Assembly (NCBI RefSeq): GCF_003797185.1
Contig: NZ_RKMH01000009.1
Coordinates: forward strand, 186,001 to 250,000
Length of the DNA stretch: 64,000 nt
Direction of reading: 5' to 3'
DNA from: Gordonia oryzae
GTDB taxonomy: Bacteria; Actinomycetota; Actinomycetes; Mycobacteriales; Mycobacteriaceae
Below, piece by piece: positions 29,928-40,300 of this stretch. Position 1 is the first letter of the stretch. Each line of letters starts with the position of its first letter. The notes beneath the pieces are model-generated. The model was not told the origin of the DNA, searched no databases, and saw nothing but the letters and a program-made list of their open reading frames with translations. The position numbers were made by a program, and so were the translations under genes.

Positions 29928-32900
29928 CCGACGACTCCACCCTGATCGATCCCGTTCGAGCCCAGCCCCATCGAGAGCTCGTGCCGACGGTCAGCGCAGC
30001 GGTGGGGGCGCCTGCGGCGAGCGGCGTGAGTATTTCCAGTGCTCCCCAGCCCTGGTACCAGTCGCCGGACAGATATGTCGGCACCGTCTGCGCCGACGTC
30101 GTGCCCTCCGAAATCGCCAGGAGACCACCGTCGTCGCCGGCTTCCCAGGTCTTCGACTGCGAGTTCGCGGTCACGAAGTCGGGTTGGATGCGCCATCGTG
30201 GCACCTGCGCAACCCCGTGGGTGACCTGCAACGGCTGCTGGCACGGGAAGTGGGCGGCCACACTGAAGTCGATCAGCGTCGGCGCATCGGAACCGACAAC
30301 CGCTTGTAGCGTTGCCAGTTTCGGCGCCCTCGGTGGGGTGATCACCAAAAACTGATCCTCGCCGAGATTGTCGTCGAGCAATGACAGCCGCATCACCGTG
30401 GCCGCCGGCGGTGCCGCCGCCATCGGCACCCGGAGATTGCGCCACGGCCGATTCGCGATCACCGGCCCGGGATCGATCGGCAGCACGTCGGGGCCCACCT
30501 GCTCGAAGGAGCCGTCTGGTCCCGGCCTGCCGAACTGCACCACCACCTGCCGGCCGAAGATGTACACCCCGAACATGTCGATGCTCGCCACAGATCCGGC
30601 GGCCGAGAACACCAGCAGCGGAGTCGAATTGCGCGCCGGTAGGTCGTACCAGTCGGTGGTCAGCCGGGCCTCGCCGGTGTAGCCGTAGCTGCCGAGCACC
30701 GGCGTCGTCGCGGGATCGAGGCCGTACGGGAGGGCCGCGGTGGAGCCGTTGACGGTCCGCGGTCCGCGCCCGCCGGTGGTCCCCGCTCCGAGCCCGCCGG
30801 TGATGGCGAACGGCTGGGAGAAGGATGCGGCCACATTCATCTGACCGGGACGAGCACTGCCGGGTTTGGGCGAGAGATCATCGGGAACACCGTCGGGGGT
30901 GAATCCGATCGACGTCGCACCGGATCGCGTGCCCGACAACGCCGCCGATGCCGTCTCACCGCCCGTCGGGCGCAACATGTTCGCGTTGGGGTCCGACTCC
31001 ACCAGAACCTTGTCGGCCATGCCACAACTGTTGCCGCGCAGCGTGTTCAGATTCTCGCCGAACACCGTGAAGGCGGGATACCGGACGGCCGCCGCTTTGG
31101 CGAACACCAGAACTTCGGAAATCACCATCAACGCCGCGATGATCGCGATCGGCGACGACGCGACAACCATGCGCCGGCGATCGGCGCGGCTATGCCCGTT
31201 GCCGTGCGCGAGTCCGCGATTGGCGACGTAATCCAGGCGCAGGTGTTGCCACACTGCAAGTGCCGCGGCGACAACCGCGAGTGCCAAGAAGATCGTCGAC
31301 ACTCCGATACCGGCCACCACCGGCGCTCGATCGAACCACGAGATGCCGTACTCGTAGGCATAAGGCCAGGCGTTCTTGCCGGCCATCGCCGCAGCGAGCG
31401 CGAAGAACAATCCGGAGACGAACACAGTCAGGTTGCGCGTGGAGCGCCCCGCCGACTGGGCCACCGCCACCGTCGCGGTGGCGGCCAGCGCCGCACCGAG
31501 ACCGGCGAAGATCCCGAACTGGATGGTCCACTTGGTCGGGGTGAACGCCAGCAACAACAAGCTCACCCCGACGGCACCGATCAACCGCCACGCGGGGCCC
31601 GGTGCCACCCCACTGATCCGGCTGCGCCGCAACATGACCGCCACCGTGACGATCAACGCCGCCAGCAACAACAGCACCGGCACTCTCCGCGTCAGGGCGC
31701 CGTCCTTGGTGTTCACCGTCAAGAAGTAGTAGCGCAGATACTCTTGATTCCAGTCGATCACCGGCCCGGTCACGTACCGGACCTTGATCGCCTCGATCAC
31801 CGTCGCCAGTGTCTGATCACGGAAGACGACGATGAGCACCAGCACCCCGGCCGCGACGATCGGTGCGACCAACGGTGCCAGACCCTCCGCGCGCCGCCGG
31901 TCCAGCAGGATGTGCAGCAGTGGCCGTGCTGCGACGATCAGGACGGCCACCCCGATGAGACCCTGCGGGGCCAGTGCGAGGGTGAACCCGGCGGCGATCG
32001 CGGCAAGGGCGGCCGGGAGCAGGGCCCGTGTGGCGATGGCTTTCTCGGCGGCCCACCAGGTCACCAGCGATCCCAGGACGATCACCGACTCGCTGCGAAG
32101 TCCACTGCAGAACGGCAGCCAGAACGCTGCGAAGACCAACGCCGCCGACCACATCGCCCACTGCGAACGGCTGAGCGCGCCACCGAGTCGCGGCAACAAC
32201 ACTCGACTCAGGACGAACCAACTCGCCAGTCCCGCAGCGAGTTGTGGCACCAACATCCACAACAGTGCAGGTGAGACCGTCGACCAGTGCGCCAGGAAGG
32301 CGTAGTACCAGTCGAACGGCGCCTCCGGGATCCCGTAGAAGCGGTAGTAATCCGAGAGGTAACCGAACGAACCCGCGGTGCGCCCCATGTTCAGGATGTA
32401 ACCGTCGTCGGGTGTCCCCGCACCCAACAACGTCCACACGCCCATCACCGCGGTCACCACGAGATCGGTCGGCCGCGGGCGCAGCCGCTGCGTCCATCGG
32501 GTGCGTGCACCGACCCGCCTGCGATATCCGCCGAGCCGGTCCAGCCAGAACAACGCCCAAAGCGACACCACGACGCACAGCACCGCAAGGATCATCACTA
32601 GTAGCTTCAGTACCGACGGCGTGCTCTCGTACCGAGTGTCGATCTGCACGTGCGCCCGCAACCCCGACCCGGCGGCCAGCACCTGCGCAGCGGACAGATC
32701 GGTGAACATCCCGTCGATCTGAGGCCGAGCGTCCGCGCCGAGATCGCCGGCCGAATTGCCGACGACATGTGCACCGCCCGGCCCGGCGAACTGCGCTCCC
32801 GTCGCGGTCGCCGAGGAGAACACATGAAGCCGCGCACACCGGGCCAGTTCGCTGCGCGGGATCGACGAGGCCATCACGTTGCGGAAGGTCACCGACACCG

Positions 32901-33279
32901 CATCCCCGCTTGCCGTCACATACAGGGCCTTGGCCTTTGAATCGGGTGCGGCCGTCGGCATCGTCGCGAGCACCACGCCGCCCGCGGCGGGCAGGCCGCG
33001 CAACACCGCGCAGTCGATCGTGACGTCAAAAGACTCGGCCGTCTGCGCGATCAGTGGTGCCGTCACCGACGGCGTCATCGCTGCCGTGCTCACCGGGCGC
33101 TGCGGCCAATCGAAGGACGCCTGCGTCGCGCTCACCGGCAGCAGCGGTGTGATAGCGCATAGCACCGCCCCTACGACACCCGCGATGACGGCGATCACCG
33201 TGATGGGCGTGGAACCGACCGAGGGCGACCCCGTTGGCCGACACTGATCAGGCGCGGGAGACGACGCGGTCACGGGCAC
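29917..33279 (-). CDS. embA: Arabinosyltransferase EmbA (co-directional pair)
   Basis: This 1120-residue GT-C arabinosyltransferase is the expected partner of EmbB in the heterodimer. It has an N-terminal helix (ITVIAVIAGVVGAVLCAITP), a periplasmic domain, and the catalytic loop GTPDDGYILNMGR (D291). YYRFYGIPEAPFDWYYAFLA, LLAFTPTKWTIQFGIFAG and multi-helix membrane segments follow. The C-terminal lectin-like domain has FPCQQPLQVTHG and GDWYQGWGALE. The EAPFDWYY motif groups it with the protein at 33960-37304 rather than with the EmbB copies. The GTG start at 33279 is preceded by a candidate leaderless -10 box. It is divergent from the second pair, with a small secreted-protein gene between. 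Confidence 0.9.
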   Translation of the reverse strand: MPVTASSPAPDQCRPTGSPSVGSTPITVIAVIAGVVGAVLCAITPLLPVSATQASFDWPQRPVSTAAMTPSVTAPLIAQTAESFDVTIDCAVLRGLPAAGGVVLATMPTAAPDSKAKALYVTASGDAVSVTFRNVMASSIPRSELARCARLHVFSSATATGAQFAGPGGAHVVGNSAGDLGADARPQIDGMFTDLSAAQVLAAGSGLRAHVQIDTRYESTPSVLKLLVMILAVLCVVVSLWALFWLDRLGGYRRRVGARTRWTQRLRPRPTDLVVTAVMGVWTLLGAGTPDDGYILNMGRTAGSFGYLSDYYRFYGIPEAPFDWYYAFLAHWSTVSPALLWMLVPQLAAGLASWFVLSRVLLPRLGGALSRSQWAMWSAALVFAAFWLPFCSGLRSESVIVLGSLVTWWAAEKAIATRALLPAALAAIAAGFTLALAPQGLIGVAVLIVAARPLLHILLDRRRAEGLAPLVAPIVAAGVLVLIVVFRDQTLATVIEAIKVRYVTGPVIDWNQEYLRYYFLTVNTKDGALTRRVPVLLLLAALIVTVAVMLRRSRISGVAPGPAWRLIGAVGVSLLLLAFTPTKWTIQFGIFAGLGAALAATATVAVAQSAGRSTRNLTVFVSGLFFALAAAMAGKNAWPYAYEYGISWFDRAPVVAGIGVSTIFLALAVVAAALAVWQHLRLDYVANRGLAHGNGHSRADRRRMVVASSPIAIIAALMVISEVLVFAKAAAVRYPAFTVFGENLNTLRGNSCGMADKVLVESDPNANMLRPTGGETASAALSGTRSGATSIGFTPDGVPDDLSPKPGSARPGQMNVAASFSQPFAITGGLGAGTTGGRGPRTVNGSTAALPYGLDPATTPVLGSYGYTGEARLTTDWYDLPARNSTPLLVFSAAGSVASIDMFGVYIFGRQVVVQFGRPGPDGSFEQVGPDVLPIDPGPVIANRPWRNLRVPMAAAPPAATVMRLSLLDDNLGEDQFLVITPPRAPKLATLQAVVGSDAPTLIDFSVAAHFPCQQPLQVTHGVAQVPRWRIQPDFVTANSQSKTWEAGDDGGLLAISEGTTSAQTVPTYLSGDWYQGWGALEILTPLAAGAPTAALTVGTSSRWGWARTGSIRVESSDDQ

Positions 33280-33287
33280 GATCCCCC

Positions 33288-33293
33288 ATGCTA
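33288..33293 (-). promoter_or_regulatory. Candidate -10 box of embA (leaderless)
   Basis: On the minus strand TAGCAT ends 8 bases before the GTG of embA and no Shine-Dalgarno sequence is present. The arrangement repeats that seen at glf and embC. Confidence 0.35.
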
Positions 33294-33339
33294 TGTGACC
33301 CGCTGGGGAGTCGGTGTTCGGTCACCGCGTCGCCTCACT

Positions 33340-33690
33340 TCACCGCCGAGTGCCGATTACCCAGGAGGGGCTCGCCGGGTCGCCCCATGCTGCTGCATAG
33401 AGCGGCCGGTCGTACCTGGCCGAAACTCCGGTCTGGAACTCGATGGACTGGCCGACGGTACGGCCGCTCGACGAGCTGTGACCGAACCCCGGGGTGACCG
33501 CATCCACAGCGCCGCCCACATGTGCGTTGTGTACGGCGGCGGCCTCGCCCGGGGTCAGGGTGACCAATGCGCCGTTCCCGTACGGTGAGACGGTGAATGC
33601 GGATGCGGCCGGCGCCGCCATACCCGCTGCGAGTGCACCGAGAAACAACGCCGAGCACGTGATGATGATCCTTCGACCGATGAGTGTCAT
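33340..33690 (-). CDS. Small secreted protein of unknown function
   Basis: The 116-residue product begins MTLIGRRIIITCSALFLGAL and has a cleavable signal peptide ending at about AASA (residue 32). The mature part is about 85 residues (FTVSPYGNGALVTLTPGEAA, then GRTVGQSIEFQTG) and has no cysteines. ATG 33690 is chosen over longer starts because AGAAGGG lies just upstream and the signal peptide follows directly. I do not recognise the family. Its place between two divergent embAB pairs suggests an envelope-linked role, but that is inference only. Confidence 0.65.
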   Translation of the reverse strand: MTLIGRRIIITCSALFLGALAAGMAAPAASAFTVSPYGNGALVTLTPGEAAAVHNAHVGGAVDAVTPGFGHSSSSGRTVGQSIEFQTGVSARYDRPLYAAAWGDPASPSWVIGTRR

Positions 33691-33959
33691 GGACGAACCC
33701 TTCTCGCATGAGAGTGGTCGACGACGCGGCCCGTCGCCGACGCCGGCCGATGCCGACGCTTCAGCCAAACCGGTCGACAGTATGCGTTCAATCGGATTCC
33801 GTATTGAAAATAGAGAATCCGCAGGCAGCTGGCGGATGCGCGTTTTCCGGACCGGAATATTTAGTGGCCTGGGCGAGGACGACTCGAGTCCGATCCCGTA
33901 CCGCGACTCCGACTACTGAGACGGCTCTCAGTGAGAGTCCACTACTGTGTCGGTCTGAG

Positions 33960-36900
33960 ATGACTGAGCCCGCGACGCCGACGTCCACCACGCCCGATCG
34001 GCGTGGGGATCGACGCACCCTGCACATCGGTGGGATGGCCATCCCGTCGAATCCGCGCACATGGTCGATTGTCGCCGTGGCGGCCGGGCTGATCGCCGTC
34101 GTCGCCGCCGCCCTGACTCCGTTCCTGCCGGTTACCGTCCACACCGCGGGCATCACGTGGCCGCAACCGCAGTCGTTGTCGGTGACCGCGCCACTGGTCG
34201 CGCAGACGCCGTCGAGCCTGGATGTGACCGTCGACTGCCGGGTGTTGGCCGATGCCGCCGGAACAGCGGGGACCCGATCGATTGTCGTCGTGTCGACGAT
34301 GCCGCGCAGCGCGCAGAAGGCCACCGATTCCGGTCTGTTCATCACCGCAGGCTCCGGCGGTGTGACGGCCGCGGTGCGAAACTTCCAGCTGGCGAGCGCG
34401 ACGCCCGAACAACTCGCCACCTGCCAACGCCTGCACGTGTGGGTGTCGCGGACCGGCACCGGCGGTATCACCCATGCACGCTTCGTCGGAACGCCGGGAC
34501 CCGCCGCGCAGGGCACCGCCGAAGCCGCCGACCAGCCCCAGGTCGCGGGACTGTTCACCGACCTGAACTCGACATCGGGCATGTCCGCCCGTATCACCGT
34601 CGACAACCGCTTCGACACCACCCCGTCGGCGATCAAGCTGGCCGTGATGATCCTCGGCGTGATCGCCGCACTCGTCGCGGCCGTCGCCGTCGCGGCCCTC
34701 GACATCCTCGGTGGCTATCACCGACGCATCGGCCTGCCCGACGTCCGCCGACTACTGATGCCGCGTGCGGTCGATCTCGCGGTCACCGCGGTGCTGGTCG
34801 TATGGCACTTCCTGGGGGCAGGCAGCCCCGACGACGGCTACGTCCTGGAGATGGGCCGCAACAGCGTCGACGCCGGATACCTCGCCGACTACTACCGCTT
34901 CTACGGGATTCCCGAAGCGCCTTTCGACTGGTACTACTCATTGCTCGCGCACTGGTCGCAGATCTCGACGGCGGGCATCTGGATGCGCCTGCCCGCGCTC
35001 GTCGCCGGGCTGCTCGGCTGGTTCATCCTGAGCCGGGTGCTGCTGCCGCGACTTGGTGGCGCGGTGCGCCGCTCACAGTGGGCGATGTTCACCGCCGCAG
35101 CGGTGTTCGTCGCGTTCTGGATGCCGCTCGACAGCGGCCTGCGCTCCGAACCGATCATCGTGCTCGGCTCGCTGCTGACCTGGTGGGGTGTGGAGCAGGC
35201 GATCGCCACCCGCCGGATGTTGCCGGCCCTCGGCGCCACCCTGGCCGCCGGGATGACCCTCGCGGCCGCACCGCAGGGACTCATCGCGGTCGCGATCCTG
35301 GTGGCCGGGTCGCGGCCGATGCTGCGCAACGTGCGCCGTCGCGCCGCAGAACACGGTCTGCTCGCGACGCTCGCCCCGGTCGCGGCGATGGCCGGAGTGG
35401 TCGTCATCATCGTCTTCCGCGACCAGACGCTGGCCGCCGTCGCCGAGGCGATCCGGGTGCGCTACACCGTCGGTCCGGTGCTGTCGTGGTATCAGGAATT
35501 CCTGCGCTACTACTACCTGACGCTCAGCAGCCAGGACGGCACCCTCGTACGCCGCGTCCCGGTTGTGCTGCTGCTCGCCGCGGTCTTTGTCACCATCGCT
35601 GTCATGTTGCGCCGCAAGCATGTTCGTGGCGTCGACCCGGCGCCGGTGTGGCGCCTGATCGGCGCCTTCGGGCTGTCGATGCTGCTGCTGTCGTTTACTC
35701 CCACCAAATGGACGATGCAGTTCGGTGTGTACGCAGGAGTCGCGGCCGCACTGGCCGCCGTCGCCGCGGTGGCCGTGGCCGAATCGGCACGCCGCTCACC
35801 CCGCAACCTCTGCGTGTACATCGCCGGCCTGCTGTTCGCCTGCGCGGTCGCCGCCGCCGGCCAGAACGCCTGGGGCTGGGCCTACGACTTCGGTATCTCG
35901 TGGTTCGACAAAGCCCCGGTACTGAAAGGTCAGCAACTCTCGAGCATCTTCCTGGTGCTCACCGTGCTCGCGCTCGCCGCCGCGGTCTGGTTCCATCTGC
36001 GCATCGACGTCGACGCCGAACGCGGTCGAATGCGGGAGAACTCGCGCACCCCGGGGTGGGTGAAGGCTGCGATCGCCTCCTCGCCGATGGCGATCATCGC
36101 GACGATGGTGGTGCTCATCGAGTTGTTGCTGTTCGCCAAGGCCGCTGTCGCCCGGTCGGATTCGTACACCACCGCCAGCGCCAACTTGCGTGCGCTCACC
36201 GGCAATCCGTGCGGAATGGCCGATCAGGTCCTCGTCGAACCCGACCCGAACACCGGTGCGCTGCGACCGATCGGGACCGCAGACATCTCCCGGGCACTTG
36301 CCGGGAAGTCCGAGGGCTTCGACCCCAACGGCGTTGCCGGGGATCTCACACCCGACTCGACGACGGTGAGCGCGGGCACCATCAACACCGGCGCCGATCC
36401 GTCCCGGCCGTTCGTGGTCACCGGTGCGCAACCGGGCACCACCGGCGGAGTGGGCCCCAAGGGTGTCAACGGCTCCACCGCGGCACTGCCGTTCGGCCTC
36501 GATCCGGCCCGCACCCCGGTCATGGGCAGCTACGGCCACGACAACGGCACCGCGACCCTGACCTCGCTGCCGTACGCGCTACCGGCGCGCACCGCCTCGC
36601 CGCTGATCGTCATCTCCGCGGCGGGGCCGGTGCTCTCCGTCGATCAGGACGGGGTCATCACCCCCGGCCGCTCGTTGACCGTCGAATTCGGAACCGCGAG
36701 TGCCTCCGGTGATTTCCGGCAGATCGGGCCACCGGTCGTGCCGCTCGATCCCGGACCGGACCGTCCCAACCGTCCGTGGCGCAACCTGCGTATCCCGATG
36801 TCGTCGGTGCCTGCGGGCGCCACCGCGATGCGGATCGTGGCCGTCGACGACAATCTCGCCAACGATCAGTGGCTGGCGTTCACCCCGCCGCGCGCGCCGC

Positions 36901-37304
36901 GGCTGGAGACGCTGCAGAATCTCGTCGGTTCCACCGCGCCGGTGTTGCTGGATCTGTCGGTCGGCAGCCAGTTCCCGTGCCAGCACCCGATCGCCGTGAC
37001 CAATGGGATCAGCCAGATCCCGCAGTGGCGGATCACCCCCGATCGCACCACGACGTTCTCCAAATCCAAGTCGTGGCAGTCGGCGACCTCCGGTGGCGGC
37101 ATCCTCACCACCGCCGACGCGTTGACCTCGGCGAGCACGATGGCGACGTATCTGCAGGGTGACTGGTATCGGGATTGGGGTGCGCTGCAACAACTGACAC
37201 CGTTGGTGCCCGATGCGCGACCGGCGACGGTGCGCACGGGCGACACGACGGAATGGGGATGGAGCAGGAGCGGGGCGATCAGGGTGGTGAGCGGGAATGA
37301 CTGA
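33960..37304 (+). CDS. embA: EmbA-like arabinosyltransferase (inverted second pair)
   Basis: This 1114-residue paralogue is clearly closest to the EmbA at 29917-33279. It shares SPDDGYVLEMGR (D291), DYYRFYGIPEAPFDWYY, FRDQTLAAVAEAIRVRY, SFTPTKWTMQFGVYAG and the C-terminal FPCQHPIAVTNG. The N-terminal helix, periplasmic domain, membrane core and C-terminal domain are all complete, so it is probably active. ATG 33960 is chosen because the membrane anchor follows within about 30 residues. TACTGT sits 11 bases upstream as a possible -10. It runs opposite to all other emb genes here except its partner. Divergence between the copies is substantial, so the duplication is not recent. Confidence 0.9.
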   Translation: MTEPATPTSTTPDRRGDRRTLHIGGMAIPSNPRTWSIVAVAAGLIAVVAAALTPFLPVTVHTAGITWPQPQSLSVTAPLVAQTPSSLDVTVDCRVLADAAGTAGTRSIVVVSTMPRSAQKATDSGLFITAGSGGVTAAVRNFQLASATPEQLATCQRLHVWVSRTGTGGITHARFVGTPGPAAQGTAEAADQPQVAGLFTDLNSTSGMSARITVDNRFDTTPSAIKLAVMILGVIAALVAAVAVAALDILGGYHRRIGLPDVRRLLMPRAVDLAVTAVLVVWHFLGAGSPDDGYVLEMGRNSVDAGYLADYYRFYGIPEAPFDWYYSLLAHWSQISTAGIWMRLPALVAGLLGWFILSRVLLPRLGGAVRRSQWAMFTAAAVFVAFWMPLDSGLRSEPIIVLGSLLTWWGVEQAIATRRMLPALGATLAAGMTLAAAPQGLIAVAILVAGSRPMLRNVRRRAAEHGLLATLAPVAAMAGVVVIIVFRDQTLAAVAEAIRVRYTVGPVLSWYQEFLRYYYLTLSSQDGTLVRRVPVVLLLAAVFVTIAVMLRRKHVRGVDPAPVWRLIGAFGLSMLLLSFTPTKWTMQFGVYAGVAAALAAVAAVAVAESARRSPRNLCVYIAGLLFACAVAAAGQNAWGWAYDFGISWFDKAPVLKGQQLSSIFLVLTVLALAAAVWFHLRIDVDAERGRMRENSRTPGWVKAAIASSPMAIIATMVVLIELLLFAKAAVARSDSYTTASANLRALTGNPCGMADQVLVEPDPNTGALRPIGTADISRALAGKSEGFDPNGVAGDLTPDSTTVSAGTINTGADPSRPFVVTGAQPGTTGGVGPKGVNGSTAALPFGLDPARTPVMGSYGHDNGTATLTSLPYALPARTASPLIVISAAGPVLSVDQDGVITPGRSLTVEFGTASASGDFRQIGPPVVPLDPGPDRPNRPWRNLRIPMSSVPAGATAMRIVAVDDNLANDQWLAFTPPRAPRLETLQNLVGSTAPVLLDLSVGSQFPCQHPIAVTNGISQIPQWRITPDRTTTFSKSKSWQSATSGGGILTTADALTSASTMATYLQGDWYRDWGALQQLTPLVPDARPATVRTGDTTEWGWSRSGAIRVVSGND

Positions 37305-40300
37305 GACCACCACGACACCCGCGCCCACCGAGCCCGCCGGCCGTAGCCGCCGGATCCGCATCGCACGGATCGTCGCGGTCGTCGCCGGCCTGATCGGTAT
37401 CGTGCTGGCGCTCGCGATGGCGGTGCTGCCGGTCACCTACACCAAGGTGCAGATCAAGTGGCCCCAGCCGACCGCACAGAACGCCTCCGGCGTCGAGAAC
37501 ATCGTGGCGCCCAACGTCTCCTACACGCCGACCAACCTCGACCTGAGCGTTCCGTGCCGGCTCGCCGCCGACCTGCCGGCCCGGGGCGGAGTGCTTGTCA
37601 GCACAGTCCCGGAGAACGGGGCCGAAGCGGGCAAGGTGGGACTGTTCGTTCGCGCGACCACCGACCGATTGCTGGTCGCCCAACGAAACGCCGTTCTGCT
37701 CAACGTCCCCCGGGTGCAGGCGCAGAGCACTCCGGACTGCACGATCGTCATCCACGCCGACACCTCCGGTATCCGCGGTGAGACCCAGGGCTTTTCGGCC
37801 GCCGACGGCGCATCGACCTCGTTCCGCCTCGCCGATCCCAACGCGCGCCCGCAGATCATCGGTGTCTACACCGACCTGCCCTCCACCGTCGACACCGCGG
37901 GACTGTCGTACTCCTCGACCGTCGACACCCGCTTCGTGTCGAGCCCCACGACACTGAAACTCGCTGCGGCGCTGGTCGGTATCGTCGCGACCATCGCCTC
38001 GATGATCGCGCTGGCGGTCCTCGACACCCAGGACGGACGCAGACGGCGCCGCCTGCTCCCGGGGCGGATGAAGCGGCCCCGGGGGGACGACGAGGACGCA
38101 CCCGCGCTGCCGCCCGGCCGCAAGCCGTGGTGGCACGTCAGCGTCCTGGACACGCTGGTCGTCGCCGTGCTGATCATCTGGCTATTCGTCGGCGGCAATA
38201 CCGCCGACGACGGATACCAGGTCACCGTCGGCCGGATCGCGCCCGGCGCAGGCTACCTCGACAACTACTACCGGTATTTCGGTGTGCCGCAGGACCCGTT
38301 CGGCTGGCACTACCAGTATCTCGCGCTGTGGATGCAGGTCAGCACCGCCACCCCGTGGCTTCGGCTGCTGCCGTTGATCTTCGGCGTCCTGTGCTGGTTC
38401 ATGCTCTCGCGCGGGGCGTTCGGCCGGATCGGCAGCGCAGTCCGAAATTCGCGTGCGGCCCGCTGGGCCGGTGCCTTCGCCTTCCTCGCTGTGTGGTTGG
38501 CCTTCAACAATGGTCTCCGTGTGGAACCCTTTCTCGCCGTCGGCATCCTCGCCACATGGTTGCTGGTGGAGCGTGCGGTGGCGACCGGCCGTCTCTCCCC
38601 GCTGACCCTGGCGATCGTCGTCGCGGCCTTCACGCTGACCGTCCACCCGGCCGGTGCCATCGCGGCGGTCGCCCTGATCGCGGCGCTGCGACCGATTGTC
38701 GTCCGGTTGCGCGTGCGGATTCGACGCGACGGCTGGTTCCCGACGCTGACCCCGATCCTCGCCTCGGGGCTACTGGTGCTCTACGAAATCTTCGCCGACC
38801 AGCCCCTCGCGTCCATTCTCGAGGGCGTCAAGGTGCAGGGGATCGTCGGACCCACCAACAAGTGGTGGACCGAGGCGATGCGGTACTACATCCTGCAGAA
38901 CCCCACCACCGACGGCTCGATTGCCCGCCGAATCGGGATCTTCATGACGCTCTTCGCGGTCATCCTGATCGTGCTGGTGCTGTTGAGTAGGCGCCGAGTG
39001 CCCGGCATCGCCACCGCGCCGCTGTGGCGGATCGTCGCGATCCTCGCCGGAGCCGTTGGGGTGCTGGCCTTCTCGCCAACCAAGGCCACGCATCAGTTTG
39101 GTGCGTTCGCCACGTTGACCGGTGTGCTCGTCGCCGCGGCGACAGCGTTCATCTCTCCGCAGGTGATCCGCCGACGATGCAATCGGACCTTCATCGCCGC
39201 GGCGGCCACCTACGTACTCGCTGTCGTCTTCACCGGCCGCAACCAATGGTGGTACGTCGGCAGTTACGGCATCCCGTGGGGCGACGACACCCCGAATGTG
39301 GCCGGAATCAAGCTCTACCAACCGATTCTGCTGATCGCCGTCATCATCACCTTGGTCGGCGCCTGGCAGTATTTCCGCGACGATCGCCGCGCCCAACTGG
39401 GTGAGCCGATCGTCGAGCCGAGTTCCGGGGTCCGCGGATTCCTCGGCCGGATGCCCACCTACTCCCTGGCGATCGTGGTCGCGATCGTGCTCGTGTTCAA
39501 CATGATTTCCTTCGCCAAAGCAATTCAGACCCAACGCGGTTCGTGGTCGTGGGCGAGTTCCAACGTCAACGCCCTGCGTGGCAACCCGTGCGCGCTGGCC
39601 GATGCGGTCCTCGTCGAAGCCGACCCCAACAAGGGCTTGCTCTCCCCGGCGCGAGTTGCCGGACAAGAGAGCTCGTCGCCGGGTGCGGCGCTGGCGGGCA
39701 GGGGCATGGTCGGATTCACCCCCAACGGGGTGGCGACGGACCTACAGACCACCTACGACGACGACAACGACGCCGACTCCGACCAGCAGAACCCTACCCA
39801 GACTGACCCCAACGCGACCACCGACACCGGCGAGAACTCCAGCGGCACAGCCGATACCGCAGGTGGAACCACCGCTAGGAAGGGTGTCAACGGCTCGTCG
39901 GTAAAGCTGCCCTTCGGTCTCGACCCGGCCAAGGTACCGGTGCTCGGCAGCTACGGTGCCCCGGGCAGCCGCGCCTCGCTGACCTCCGAGTGGTATCAGC
40001 TGCCCAAGCGCAGCCCAGATGCACCGCTGGTGACGATGTCGGTGGCGGGCACCGTGGGCTACGTCGACGACCTCGCGGTGACCCATCCGGGTCCGGAGCT
40101 GCGGCTTGAGTTCGGCCGTGTCGAGCCCGATGGCTCGGTGACGACGGTTGCCTCCCAGGTCCCGCTCGGGATTGCCACTGACCCCGCGTGGCGCAATATG
40201 CGGTTCCCGCTCGACAAGGCGCCGCCACGGGCGAGTGTCGTGCGCGTGGTCGCCGCCGACGCGTCCTCGGATCCCTCGGGTTGGCTCGCGGTGACCCCGC

